DNA from: an uncultured Lachnospiraceae bacterium
GTDB taxonomy: Bacteria; Bacillota; Clostridia; Lachnospirales; Lachnospiraceae
DNA length: 64,000 nucleotides
Direction: 5' to 3'
NCBI GenBank assembly: GCA_948441955.1
Contig: CAOJQZ010000004.1
Coordinates: 4,262 to 68,261, forward strand
Numbering within the stretch: position 1 is the first letter of the stretch; the number at the start of each line of letters is the position of its first letter. The position numbers and the translations under genes are program-made. Shown here in pieces: positions 18,013 to 27,077 of the stretch. The notes beneath the pieces are model-generated. The model had not been told where the DNA came from. It ran no database searches and saw only the letters and a list, made by a program, of their open reading frames with translations.

Positions 18013-18877
18013 GATTAAAGATATATTAAAGGATACAAATCCCCATGTCTCTTTTGAGATATTTCCTCCGAAGACGGAGGCGGGATATGGAAGTGTTTTG
18101 TCCGCGGCAGAAGAGATTGCAGCATTAAAACCGTCATATATCAGTGTAACCTATGGCGCGGGCGGCGGCACCAGTAAAAATACGGTGAAGATAGCTTCAC
18201 ACATTAAAAGTTTAGGAATTACAAGCCTTGCGCATTTGACATGCGTATCATCTACGAAAGAGGAAGTACATAGAGTGATTGGCGAGCTAAAGAGTCAGGG
18301 AATTGAAAATGTTCTGGCGCTTCGGGGAGATAAGCCAAAGGACAGTGATTTTCCCCTTCCGGGACAGTACAGGTATGCATGTGAACTGATTGAAGATATT
18401 AAGTCTCAGGGGGATTTCTGTATCGGGGCGGCTTGTTATCCAGAGGGACATGTGGAAACGGAGCATAAAAAGGATGATATTATAAATTTGAAATATAAGG
18501 TGGACTGCGGGGTGGATTTCCTTACAACCCAGATGTTTTTTGATAATAATATCCTGTACAATTTTTTATACAGGATAAGGGAGAAGGGAATAACGGTTCC
18601 AGTGCTGCCTGGAATTATGCCGATTACCAATGCAAAGCAGATGAAACGAACGCTGGAACTTTCGGGAACGGCGCTTCCTCAGAGGTTTGTGGCAATATTG
18701 GACCGCTTTGGCGAGAATCCTGAGTCTATGAAGCAGGCGGGAATCGCTTATGCGACAGATCAGATTATTGACTTAATTGCCAACGGTATAAATCATATTC
18801 ATATTTATTCTATGAATAAGCCGGAGGTGGCGGCAGCGATCATGAGTAATCTTTCGGATATTGTGGCCGCCGTTTAA
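18002..18877 (+). CDS. metF: 5,10-methylenetetrahydrofolate reductase
   Basis: A 291-residue (beta/alpha)8 flavoenzyme with HVSFEIFPPKTEAGY at the N-terminus, then LTCVSSTKEEV, ALRGDKP and TTQMFFDN. It makes 5-methyl-tetrahydrofolate, the methyl donor used by MetH just downstream. The start at 18002 overlaps the glgA end by 11 bases; an ATG at 17987 is possible but adds residues unlike the family. metF, the reactivation protein and metH form a one-carbon/methionine unit. Confidence 0.93.
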   Translation: MTCKIKDILKDTNPHVSFEIFPPKTEAGYGSVLSAAEEIAALKPSYISVTYGAGGGTSKNTVKIASHIKSLGITSLAHLTCVSSTKEEVHRVIGELKSQGIENVLALRGDKPKDSDFPLPGQYRYACELIEDIKSQGDFCIGAACYPEGHVETEHKKDDIINLKYKVDCGVDFLTTQMFFDNNILYNFLYRIREKGITVPVLPGIMPITNAKQMKRTLELSGTALPQRFVAILDRFGENPESMKQAGIAYATDQIIDLIANGINHIHIYSMNKPEVAAAIMSNLSDIVAAV

Positions 18878-18892
18878 GTAAGGAAAAGGGAT

Positions 18893-19534
18893 ATGAACAG
18901 CAGAGTAAAGGAGGCTGTCCGTTATCTGGGATATGGAAGACATGCGGTAGATAAGAAGACGGAAAGACTTGTCAGGGATTCTTTTGAAGAGCTTGACAGG
19001 ATTGCAAAAGGTCGGATTGTCTATCGCATCTTTGAGTTGAATATATCGGATGACGGCAGGGTCAAAATAGGAGAGCTTCACATTACAAGTAAGAATCTGG
19101 CAAAAAATATGCGGGGATGCAGGCGTGCCGTCCTGCTTGGAGCTACACTCGGGATAGAGGTGGATATGCTGATGAAACGCTATTCGCTTACAGAGATGGC
19201 AAGAGCGGTTGTTCTGCAGGCGTGCGGCGCAGCCATGCTGGAGGAGTATTTAGACGAGTGGCAGCAGGAATACGAAAAAGAGGCGCTAAAAGAAGGCTTT
19301 TATCTCAGGCCGCGTTTCAGCCCGGGATACGGGGATTTTGATATCTCCTGCCAGGAAGATATACTCAGGATGCTTGACGCCGCAAAAAAAATTGGTCTTA
19401 CCATAACAGACGGACATATGCTTACACCAACAAAATCAGTGACAGCAGTAATCGGAATGAGTAAGGAGAAGGTTTTCTGCCATAAAAAAGGGTGTGAGGA
19501 ATGCAGGAAAGCAGACTGCATATACCGGAGGTAA
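18893..19534 (+). CDS. Stand-alone MetH activation-domain protein
   Basis: A 213-residue protein resembling the C-terminal reactivation domain of cobalamin-dependent methionine synthase: RFSPGYGDFDISCQ (the SAM-binding RPGYGD-like motif) and TDGHMLTPTKSVTAVIGMS. The C-terminal tail is rich in cysteine (FCHKKGCEECRKADC). In MetH this domain uses S-adenosylmethionine to re-methylate oxidised cob(II)alamin. Here it is separate and lies between metF and a MetH that lacks it, so it probably acts in trans. Confidence 0.88.
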   Translation: MNSRVKEAVRYLGYGRHAVDKKTERLVRDSFEELDRIAKGRIVYRIFELNISDDGRVKIGELHITSKNLAKNMRGCRRAVLLGATLGIEVDMLMKRYSLTEMARAVVLQACGAAMLEEYLDEWQQEYEKEALKEGFYLRPRFSPGYGDFDISCQEDILRMLDAAKKIGLTITDGHMLTPTKSVTAVIGMSKEKVFCHKKGCEECRKADCIYRR

Positions 19535-19593
19535 TGATACATATAATTTAAAGGCAGAATACTTACAGATAAAATAAAGGAGCGTGTGCACAG

Positions 19594-21999
19594 ATGATAT
19601 TAGAAAGACTTGGAAAAGAGCTGCTGTATTTTGACGGCGGTACCGGAACACTTCTTCAGGAGAAGGGAATGAAGCCGGGTGAGCTGCCAGAGACATGGAA
19701 CCTGACTCATACGGAAGAGATGGTGGATATCCACAGACAGTATTTTGAAGCAGGCAGTGATATTGTGCTTACCAATACTTTTGGGGCAAATGCGCTGAAA
19801 TTTCATAACACGGAGTATGAGCTTGAGGATATTGTGGCAGCGGCCGTCGTGAATGTAAAAGAAGGGGCATGGATGGGCGTCCATGACGGAAGAGAAGTTT
19901 ACGCCGGTCTTGATATCGGACCTACAGGAAAGCTTTTGAAGCCAATGGGTGATTTGAGCTTTGAAGATGCGTATGAGGCTTTTAAGGAAGTGGTTCAGTA
20001 CGGCGAGGAGGCAGGAGCCGATCTTATCCATATTGAGACTATGAGCGATACCTATGAGGTGAAAGCGGCGGTTCTGGCAGCAAAGGAAAATACGAAGCTT
20101 CCTGTATTTGCCACTATGATTTTTGACGAGAAGGGCAAACTTCTTACCGGAGGGGATATCCCGTCGGCAGTAGCGCTTTTAGAGGGACTTCGGGTGGATG
20201 CTCTGGGGATTAACTGCGGTATGGGTCCGGCCCAGATGGTTCCCATATTGGAGGAAATCTTAAAGTATGCTACAGTGCCTGTTATAGTGAAGCCCAATGC
20301 GGGTCTGCCGAAGCAGAAGGACGGACAGGTTTACTATGACGTGGCTCCGGCTGAATTCGCAAAAATAATGCGTCAGATTGTAGAAATGGGGGCAAGCGCC
20401 GTGGGCGGATGCTGCGGTACGAATCCAAGGCATATCCGGGCTTTGATTAAAAAGACGGAAAAGCTTAGGAATCTTTCTCTGAGAGAAAAAAGAGAGAGGG
20501 GGGACTACACGATTGTATCCTCCTACGGAAAGGCAGTGATTTTAGGGAAGGAGCCCCGTATTATCGGGGAACGTATCAACCCTACGGGAAAGAAAAGATT
20601 TAAAGAGGCTTTGAAGGAGCATGATATTGATTATATTCTCCGGGAGGGAATTTCTCAGCAGGACGCAGGAGCACATATTCTGGATGTGAACGTAGGACTT
20701 CCGGATATTGACGAGCCGGCGCTTATGAAGGAGGTTGTTACAGAGCTTCAGAGCGTCACAAGCCTTCCTCTTCAAATTGATACCGTAGACATCCGGGCGC
20801 TTGAAGCAGCCATGCGGATTTATAACGGGAAACCTATGATAAATTCAGTGAATGGGAAGCAGGAATCTATGGATGCCGTTTTTCCGTTGATTCAAAAATA
20901 CGGAGGAGCAGTTGTGGGGCTTACCCTTGATGAAAACGGAATTCCTGACACGCCGGAAGGACGGGCGGATATTGCAGGAAAGATCATTGAGGAAGCAAAA
21001 AAGTACGGCATTCATAAGAGAGATATTGTGATTGACGTGCTGGCTATGGCCATAAGCTCAGAGCCGGAAGGCGCAAAGACAACGCTTGAGGCGTTAAAGC
21101 TTGTTAAAGAGCGGTACGGCGTATGTACCGTACTGGGAGTTTCCAATATTTCCTTTGGCCTTCCCTGCCGTCCGGCTGTGAACTCGAATTTCTATACAAT
21201 GGCCATGCAGGAGGGGCTTAGCGCCGGAATTATCAATCCTCTTTCCGAGGACATGATGGGTTCGTATTATTCCTTCCTTGCACTTATGAATTATGATAAG
21301 AACTGCGAGGGCTATATCAGGCAGTATGCAGGACAGGTAAATATGGCCTCCTCTTCAAAGGATGGGGGGCTAACCCTTAGGGCGGCTATTGAGAAAGGAC
21401 TTAAGGAGGAAGCACATCATGGGGCGCGGGCGCTCCTTGCAGATAGAAAACCTCTTGAGATTATAAATGAGGAGATGATACCGGCCCTTGATACCGTGGG
21501 CAAAGGCTTTGAAAAGGGAACTGTATTTCTTCCCCAGCTTCTTATGAGCGCGGATGCCGCTAAGATTGCTTTTGCCGTTTTAAAGGATGCTCTAAAAGAA
21601 ACAGGGGACGCGGAGCAGAAAAAGGAAAAAATTGTTCTTGCTACAGTAAAAGGCGATATACATGATATTGGAAAAAACATTGTGAAGGTACTGCTTGAGA
21701 ATTACAGCTTTGATGTGATCGACCTGGGGAAGGATGTGGCGCCGGAAAAAGTGGTGGAGGCGGCCGTACGTGAGGACGCAGAGCTGGTGGGGTTAAGCGC
21801 CCTGATGACAACGACGGTGGTAAGCATGGAGGAAACCATTAAGCAGCTGAAAGAGAAGAAGCCGGACTGTAAAGTTATGGTCGGGGGCGCAGTGCTTAAT
21901 CAGGAGTATGCTGATATGATTGGGGCTGATTTCTATGGGAAGGACGCAATGCAGTCTGTATATTATGCACAGAGATGCTTCGGCCGGCAGGAATCATAG
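19594..21999 (+). CDS. metH: Cobalamin-dependent methionine synthase lacking activation domain
   Basis: An 801-residue protein with three modules: homocysteine methyltransferase (residues ~1-290; zinc ligands in INCGMGP and GGCCGTNP), pterin-binding domain (~315-570; ERINPTGKKRFKEAL), and cobalamin cap and binding domains (~590-800; DIHDIG with His690 as lower ligand). E. coli MetH is about 1,230 residues; the missing part matches the adjacent 213-residue reactivation protein. It transfers methyl from methyl-THF to homocysteine. AAGGAG precedes the start. Confidence 0.95.
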   Translation: MILERLGKELLYFDGGTGTLLQEKGMKPGELPETWNLTHTEEMVDIHRQYFEAGSDIVLTNTFGANALKFHNTEYELEDIVAAAVVNVKEGAWMGVHDGREVYAGLDIGPTGKLLKPMGDLSFEDAYEAFKEVVQYGEEAGADLIHIETMSDTYEVKAAVLAAKENTKLPVFATMIFDEKGKLLTGGDIPSAVALLEGLRVDALGINCGMGPAQMVPILEEILKYATVPVIVKPNAGLPKQKDGQVYYDVAPAEFAKIMRQIVEMGASAVGGCCGTNPRHIRALIKKTEKLRNLSLREKRERGDYTIVSSYGKAVILGKEPRIIGERINPTGKKRFKEALKEHDIDYILREGISQQDAGAHILDVNVGLPDIDEPALMKEVVTELQSVTSLPLQIDTVDIRALEAAMRIYNGKPMINSVNGKQESMDAVFPLIQKYGGAVVGLTLDENGIPDTPEGRADIAGKIIEEAKKYGIHKRDIVIDVLAMAISSEPEGAKTTLEALKLVKERYGVCTVLGVSNISFGLPCRPAVNSNFYTMAMQEGLSAGIINPLSEDMMGSYYSFLALMNYDKNCEGYIRQYAGQVNMASSSKDGGLTLRAAIEKGLKEEAHHGARALLADRKPLEIINEEMIPALDTVGKGFEKGTVFLPQLLMSADAAKIAFAVLKDALKETGDAEQKKEKIVLATVKGDIHDIGKNIVKVLLENYSFDVIDLGKDVAPEKVVEAAVREDAELVGLSALMTTTVVSMEETIKQLKEKKPDCKVMVGGAVLNQEYADMIGADFYGKDAMQSVYYAQRCFGRQES

Positions 22000-22036
22000 A
22001 CACGGTATAGAAAAACATAAAAGGAGAATCAGAAGG

Positions 22037-23044
22037 ATGGCACTAGTGATACCAAAAAATTACGACCCCCATCTTACGGTGCGGGAGACACAGGAGGCAA
22101 TCAAATATATACGGGATACCTTTCAGAAGGAATTTGGAAAGGAGATGAATCTGGAGAGGATTTCAGCGCCGCTGTTTGTAGAGAAGAGCAGCGGACTGAA
22201 CGACAATCTGAACGGCGTGGAGCGCCCGGTTCAGTTTGATATGGCGGCCCTTAAGGGAGAAACTATAGAGGTGGTACATTCTCTTGCAAAGTGGAAGCGC
22301 ATGGCGCTGCATGAATATAAATTTAAGCCCGGGGAGGGACTTTATACAAATATGAATGCAATCCGCCGGGATGAGGAGCTTGATAATCTTCATTCCTGCT
22401 ATGTGGATCAGTGGGACTGGGAAAAGGTTATTACAAGGGAAGAGCGTACGGTAGAAAAGCTTGAAGATACTGTACGGACTATTTTTAAGATTATCAAGCA
22501 TATGCAGCATGAGGTGTGGTACAGATACCCCAATGCAGTAAAGCATCTGCCTAAGGAAATTACTTTCCTTACTTCCCAGGAGCTGGAGGACCGTTATCCG
22601 GATAAGACTCCGAAGGAGCGGGAAAACCTGATTACAAAGGAATATGGCTGTGTATTTTTAATGCAGATTGGCGATAAGCTGGAAAGCGGGCTTCCCCATG
22701 ACGGACGGGCCCCGGACTATGACGATTGGAAATTAAACGGCGATATTCTATTTTGGCATGATACCTTAGGCTGCGCCCTTGAAATTTCCAGTATGGGAAT
22801 CCGTGTGGATGAAACATCCCTTGAGGAGCAGCTTAAAAAGGCGGGCTGCGAGGACAGGAGAGAGCTGCCTTACCACAAAATGCTTCTGGCAGGAGAGCTT
22901 CCCCTTACGATCGGCGGCGGTATCGGTCAGTCAAGGCTGTGCATGCTGCTTCTTGACCGGGCCCATGTGGGTGAGGTGCAGGCCAGCATTTGGCCGGAGG
23001 AAATGCGGGAGACCTGCAGACAGAATGATATTTTCTTATTATAA
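22037..23044 (+). CDS. asnA: Aspartate-ammonia ligase (asparagine synthetase A)
   Basis: The ATG at 22037, after AAGGAGAATCAGAAGG, is correct; the frame is open further upstream inside metH without family similarity. The 335-residue class II tRNA-synthetase-like enzyme shows RISAPLFVEKSSGLNDNLNGVERPV, YKFKPGEGLYTNMNAIRRDEELDNLHS, and the C-terminal TIGGGIGQSRLCMLLLD. It makes asparagine from aspartate, ammonia and ATP. Only 37 bases separate it from metH. Confidence 0.95.
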   Translation: MALVIPKNYDPHLTVRETQEAIKYIRDTFQKEFGKEMNLERISAPLFVEKSSGLNDNLNGVERPVQFDMAALKGETIEVVHSLAKWKRMALHEYKFKPGEGLYTNMNAIRRDEELDNLHSCYVDQWDWEKVITREERTVEKLEDTVRTIFKIIKHMQHEVWYRYPNAVKHLPKEITFLTSQELEDRYPDKTPKERENLITKEYGCVFLMQIGDKLESGLPHDGRAPDYDDWKLNGDILFWHDTLGCALEISSMGIRVDETSLEEQLKKAGCEDRRELPYHKMLLAGELPLTIGGGIGQSRLCMLLLDRAHVGEVQASIWPEEMRETCRQNDIFLL

Positions 23045-23059
23045 ACATAGATTTTGGCA

Positions 23060-24394
23060 TTAGGGTTCAAAACGTTTCCGTTTCTTTAAGTATCGATATA
23101 CATTTATACAGATAACAGCGGACAAAAGGGAGCCTAAGGGGGAAGAAAGCCCCATAGGAAACAGTGTGTCCGGGTAGAATCTGGAGGCCAGATAAGCGCC
23201 GGGTACTCTTACAAGGATGATGGAAGCGATATTGTGCAGGAAAGAGACAAGGGAGTATCCGTAGGCGGTAAAAAAACCGCTGAAGGTAAAGGAAACTGCC
23301 GCAAAGATGCAATCCGCCACATAGGATTTCAGATACTGGCTTCCATACATAATCACAATGGCCTCGTCTGTAAATAAGGACAAAACCGGTTCGGAAATAA
23401 ACTGGCAGATCACCGTAAAGAGCACACCGAAACAAAGAGCGATGGAACAGCCGTATTTAAGAGTCCGGGCTGCCCTTTCAGGCTGCTTTGTGCCGATACA
23501 CTGGGCGCATACAGCAGAAATGGAGGACAGCATACTGGAGGGGACCAGAAACAAAAAACCGATAATTTTCTCCACAACGCCCACAGAGGCGGCAATGTGG
23601 ACTCCTCTGGAATTTGCAATAATCGTAATAACAATAAAGGATATCTGAATCAGTCCGTCCTGTATGCAGATAGGAAAACCGATTTTCAGCATATTCCCTA
23701 TGGTTGGCTTATGTAAATGAAAATTTTCTTTTTTAACTATAATTTGTTTTTTCCTTACAATAGCCGTGAAAGCAATCCCCACACTAATTATCTGGGACAG
23801 TACGGTTCCAAGGGCCGCTCCGGCGGCGTGCATATCAAAATATCCGATAAACAGGTAATCCAGAGCAATATTAAAAAAGCAGGCAAATGCTACGAATACC
23901 ATAGGACTTTTTGAATCTCCCAGTCCGCGGAAAACAGAGCTTATTACATTGTAAGCGGTAATAAAAGGAATTCCCATAAAACAGATGGCCAGATATAATT
24001 TTGTTTCCTGAACAGCTTCCGCAGGGGTAAGCATAACAGCTATGACAGGATTTATACATAACAGCAGTATTACCGTAAGAAGTAAGGAAACTGCCAGAAA
24101 GAGAAGGACTGTATTTCCAATGACAGTTCTTTTTTCATGTTCCTTCCTTTCTCCCACATATCGCCCGATCATGACAGTAGTTCCCATTGCCAGTCCCACA
24201 ATCATGACCGTAAGCATGTGCATTACCTGACTTCCGATAGATACGCCCGAAAGTGACGCGGCCCCGTTATACTGTCCTACAATAAACAAATCGGCCATGC
24301 CGTAAAAGGTCTGTAAAAAATTAGAAATCAAAAATGGAAATGAAAAGACAATTATATTTTTTAAGGCGCTTCCCTGTGTTAAATCCCGCTGCAT
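23060..24394 (-). CDS. MATE family efflux transporter
   Basis: A 444-residue protein with about twelve membrane helices in two similar halves, as in MATE multidrug/cation antiporters: QTFYGMADLFIVGQYNGAASLSGVSIGSQ in half one, and FKNIALDYLFIG- and SISAVCAQCIG-like stretches later. It starts after GAAAGGAGAG on the minus strand and has a clear promoter. The substrate is unknown. It converges on asnA with a 15-base gap, where I see no terminator. Confidence 0.92.
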   Translation of the reverse strand: MQRDLTQGSALKNIIVFSFPFLISNFLQTFYGMADLFIVGQYNGAASLSGVSIGSQVMHMLTVMIVGLAMGTTVMIGRYVGERKEHEKRTVIGNTVLLFLAVSLLLTVILLLCINPVIAVMLTPAEAVQETKLYLAICFMGIPFITAYNVISSVFRGLGDSKSPMVFVAFACFFNIALDYLFIGYFDMHAAGAALGTVLSQIISVGIAFTAIVRKKQIIVKKENFHLHKPTIGNMLKIGFPICIQDGLIQISFIVITIIANSRGVHIAASVGVVEKIIGFLFLVPSSMLSSISAVCAQCIGTKQPERAARTLKYGCSIALCFGVLFTVICQFISEPVLSLFTDEAIVIMYGSQYLKSYVADCIFAAVSFTFSGFFTAYGYSLVSFLHNIASIILVRVPGAYLASRFYPDTLFPMGLSSPLGSLLSAVICINVYRYLKKRKRFEP

Positions 24395-24419
24395 GATGAA
24401 TCTCTCCTTTCGCCATGTA

Positions 24420-24448
24420 ATTATAATTCATAAACCGCTGTTTGTGAA
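24420..24448 (-). promoter_or_regulatory. Sigma-A-type promoter for MATE gene
   Basis: On the minus strand TTCACA (24448-24443), 17-base spacer, TATAAT (24425-24420), 25 bases before the MATE start codon. Confidence 0.7.
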
Positions 24449-24452
24449 ATAG

Positions 24453-24480
24453 AAAAAAGTGCTGTTACAAGCACTTTTTT
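24453..24480 (-). terminator. Terminator after LysR gene
   Basis: AAAAAAGTGCT (24453-24463) pairs with AGCACTTTTTT (24470-24480) around a 6-base loop. It is symmetric, so it could act both ways, but it directly follows the minus-strand LysR stop. Confidence 0.85.
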
Positions 24481-25336
24481 TCATGAATATGTTCTAAATA
24501 ACAGCCGTAAGGCTTCCGAGGGATTGCGTTTCAAACAGATAAGCTTTTCCGTTTCCATAAATCTGCTGCCGGCTTCAAAGAATACAAGATTTTCTTCAGC
24601 CCTGATTTTTTCCTCCGGCAGAATGGAAAAACCACGGGACAGGCTGAGCAGTAAAAGCTGCTTTGGAAATTCCTTTACAATAACGGTGTCGTGAAAGGTC
24701 TGGTGAAACCGGCCGTACAGCTCTTCCCTGCAGAAATTGTGATAATTCTCTTCCTTAGCCTTTGTAATAAAAGGGACATGGCTGATGACATTTTCAATGG
24801 TATGGTACTTGTGAATCAGTTCTTTGGAACAGACTAAGGAAACTTTAATGCATGCAAGGGGCAGCTCGTCAATCTGTTCACTGATGCTGTGATAAAATTC
24901 CAGCATATCGGGACATATGAAAGCGTCCAGCTTAGAGGACTGCAAATCCTTAAGAAGTTTCTCTTCATCAGAAAAAATATAGGAAACGGAAACAGAAGGA
25001 TATTTTTTTTTCGAAGGATTCAATGATTTTAAAATCCGTATAATCCGTTGTCGCAACGCCAATATGTAATTCCCGGGTTTCCTCTTTTATGAGCTGCCGG
25101 CATAATCCCTGATACTGTAAAGAGATATTTTTCATTCCCTCATAGAACATTTGGCCCTGGCTTGTGAGCATAAGGTTTTTCTGATCCCGGATAAATAACC
25201 TGAGATGAAGCTCCTGCTCTAAGGTGGAGATATATTTACTCATAGTGGTTTGTGCGATATGACACTCATGAGCGGCCCTTGTAAAATTTTTAAGCTCTGC
25301 CGCCTTGAAAAAATAATGTATTTTGTTTAGATCCAT
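24481..25336 (-). pseudogene. LysR family regulator, frameshifted
   Basis: The first 122-residue frame (25336 to about 25011) is an N-terminal LysR winged helix: MDLNKIHYFFKAAELKNFTRAAHECHIAQTTMSKYISTLEQEL. The rest of the effector-binding domain continues in another frame to 24481. The break lies at a run of nine A on the coding strand (25011-25003): with eight A the frame reads FEKKYPSVSVSYIF and gives one ~284-residue protein, the normal LTTR length. This is a one-base insertion: decay, a phase-variable or slippage site, or a sequencing error. It is divergent from the hydrogenase gene, its likely target. Confidence 0.88.
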
Positions 25337-25372
25337 TTTATTTTAAACCTCATTTGTATGTGTGAACCGTAT

Positions 25373-25407
25373 TTATTATACATCAAAATGGTTGTAATGT
25401 ATAATAA
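25373..25407. promoter_or_regulatory. Dyad operator between LysR gene and hydrogenase
   Basis: TTATTATACAT (25373-25383) and ATGTATAATAA (25397-25407) form a perfect 11-base inverted repeat with a 13-base spacer. Each arm contains a TATAAT-like -10, one for each divergent gene (minus strand 25380-25375; plus strand 25400-25405). LysR regulators usually bind such dyads in the shared intergenic region, so this is a candidate LysR box covering both promoters. Confidence 0.65.
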
Positions 25408-25456
25408 AATAAAGTAAAATAGTTATGTGAAGAAAATAACAGGAGGAATATATGTT

Positions 25457-26965
25457 ATGATACGTGGATTGGATACGACAGTGAGAAGGATAAGAAGGAG
25501 GGTGTTTGAGGAGGTTGCGAGACTTGGATTTAAAGCAAATGCCGAGACCCTTCATAATGATATGGAGGAGATTCCATACAGAATGGTAAATGATGAGACA
25601 AAGTACCGGGACAGTGTATACCGTGCCCGTTCAATCGTAAGGGAGCGTTTAAGGCTTGCGATGGGCCTGTCCCTCAGACCGGAGGACAAGCCGGTACACC
25701 TGACAGCGGGCGTGGAGGCCAGCAACATATCAGATAAATATTATGAGCCGCCGCTTATGCAGGTCATTCCTTCTGCATGTATGGCGTGTGAGGAGAAGGG
25801 CTATGAGGTCAGCAATATGTGCAAGGGCTGCCTTGCGCATCCCTGTATGGAAGTATGTCCCAAGGGCGCTATCTCTATGGTAAATGGAAAGTCCTATATA
25901 GATCAGGAGAAATGTATCAAATGCGGCAAGTGTAAATCAGCATGTCCTTATGACGCTATTTCCAAGAAGGAGCGTCCCTGCCAGCAGGCGTGCGGCGTAG
26001 GGGCCATTGAATCTGACGCCCAGGGACGGGCAAAGATTAATAATGATAAATGTGTTTCCTGCGGTATGTGTATGGTAAACTGCCCCTTTGGCGCGATTTC
26101 TGATAAGTCGCAGATTTTCCAGCTTGCCCGGGCTCTGGCCGAGGGTGATGAGATTGTAGCAGAGATTGCGCCGGCATATGCAGGCCAGTTCGGAGATAAT
26201 ATTACCCCGAGAAATTTAAAGGCGGCTCTTCAGGAGCTGGGCTTCTCTGAATTTTACGAGGTTGCGTTAGGGGCTGATATCGGCGCGGTGGCAGAGGCGC
26301 ATCATTATGTAAATAAAGTGACGACAGGGGAGCTTCCGTTTCTTCTTACTTCCTGCTGTCCGTCCTGGGCGATGCTGGCGAAGATTTATTTTCCGGATTT
26401 GGTAGATCAGGTATCACAGGAGCTGACGCCTATGGTTGCAACCGCCCGCACGATTAAAAAGGAACATCCTAATGCAAAGGTTGTATTTATCGGGCCCTGC
26501 GCGGCTAAGAAGCTGGAGGCCATGAGGCGTACTGTAAGAAGCGATGTGGACTTTGTCATTACTTTTGAGGAACTGCAGGCTATGTTTGACGCAAAGGATA
26601 TTGATCTCACAAAATATGAAGCCGAGTCCTCCTTCCACAACGCGACAGGTGCAGGACGCGGTTATGCGGTTGCAGGCGGCGTCGCAGAGGCCATTGAGAA
26701 ATGCATCAGGGAATATTATCCGGGAACAGAGGTAAATATTGAGCACGCAGAAGGCCTTGCTGAGTGCAAGAAGGTGCTTGCTCTTGCAAAAGCCGGAAAG
26801 ATGAACGGCTGCCTTATAGAAGGCATGGGCTGTCCTGGAGGCTGTGTGGCAGGAGCCGGAACGAACATACCGGTGGCAAAAGCGCAGAAGAAGATTAAAG
26901 ATTTTGTGAAGGCATCCACAACCCCAATTCCGCCGAAGGAGCTGGAGGAGATTGAGCTGAAATAA
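25457..26965 (+). CDS. [FeFe]-hydrogenase, group B-like, monomeric
   Basis: The ATG at 25457 follows AGGAGGAA; an in-frame GTG at 25427 lies before that site. The 502-residue protein has an N-terminal region with extra cysteines (CMACEEKG, CKGCLAHPC), two ferredoxin-type 4Fe-4S motifs (CIKCGKCKSACP, CVSCGMCMVNCP), and an H-cluster domain with TSCCPSW (Cys300/301), GPCAAKKLEA (Cys348) and EGMGCPGGC (Cys459, Cys463). These P1-P3 variants fit group B rather than the classical group A enzymes. Likely soluble and ferredoxin-linked; H2 production, oxidation or sensing cannot be decided here. Confidence 0.88.
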   Translation: MIRGLDTTVRRIRRRVFEEVARLGFKANAETLHNDMEEIPYRMVNDETKYRDSVYRARSIVRERLRLAMGLSLRPEDKPVHLTAGVEASNISDKYYEPPLMQVIPSACMACEEKGYEVSNMCKGCLAHPCMEVCPKGAISMVNGKSYIDQEKCIKCGKCKSACPYDAISKKERPCQQACGVGAIESDAQGRAKINNDKCVSCGMCMVNCPFGAISDKSQIFQLARALAEGDEIVAEIAPAYAGQFGDNITPRNLKAALQELGFSEFYEVALGADIGAVAEAHHYVNKVTTGELPFLLTSCCPSWAMLAKIYFPDLVDQVSQELTPMVATARTIKKEHPNAKVVFIGPCAAKKLEAMRRTVRSDVDFVITFEELQAMFDAKDIDLTKYEAESSFHNATGAGRGYAVAGGVAEAIEKCIREYYPGTEVNIEHAEGLAECKKVLALAKAGKMNGCLIEGMGCPGGCVAGAGTNIPVAKAQKKIKDFVKASTTPIPPKELEEIELK

Positions 26966-26984
26966 ATGGTAAACGAGACAGGAT

Positions 26985-27006
26985 CCCGCCGTTGACAAAC
27001 GGCGGG
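26985..27006 (+). terminator. GC-rich hairpin after hydrogenase gene
   Basis: CCCGCCGTT (26985-26993) pairs perfectly with AACGGCGGG (26998-27006) around GACA. Only GTTGTC follows, with no T tract, so it is a weak terminator by rule. It overlaps the -35 box of the alaS promoter. Confidence 0.55.
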
Positions 27007-27020
27007 GTTGTCATTATAAT
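26992..27020 (+). promoter_or_regulatory. Consensus sigma-A promoter for alaS
   Basis: TTGACA (26992-26997), exactly 17 bases, TATAAT (27015-27020): a perfect consensus promoter 57 bases before alaS. The -35 box lies in the loop and right arm of the hairpin at 26985-27006. The ~50-base leader is too short for a T-box. Confidence 0.88.
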
Positions 27021-27077
27021 TAGAAAATAGTTGTAGATTTTAAGGCCTTTAAGGCCCTGTTATATGAGGAGGAAATC

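Noticed and set aside
27021..27077. T-box leader for alaS
   Set aside because: The leader is about 50 bases, too short for a specifier stem and antiterminator.
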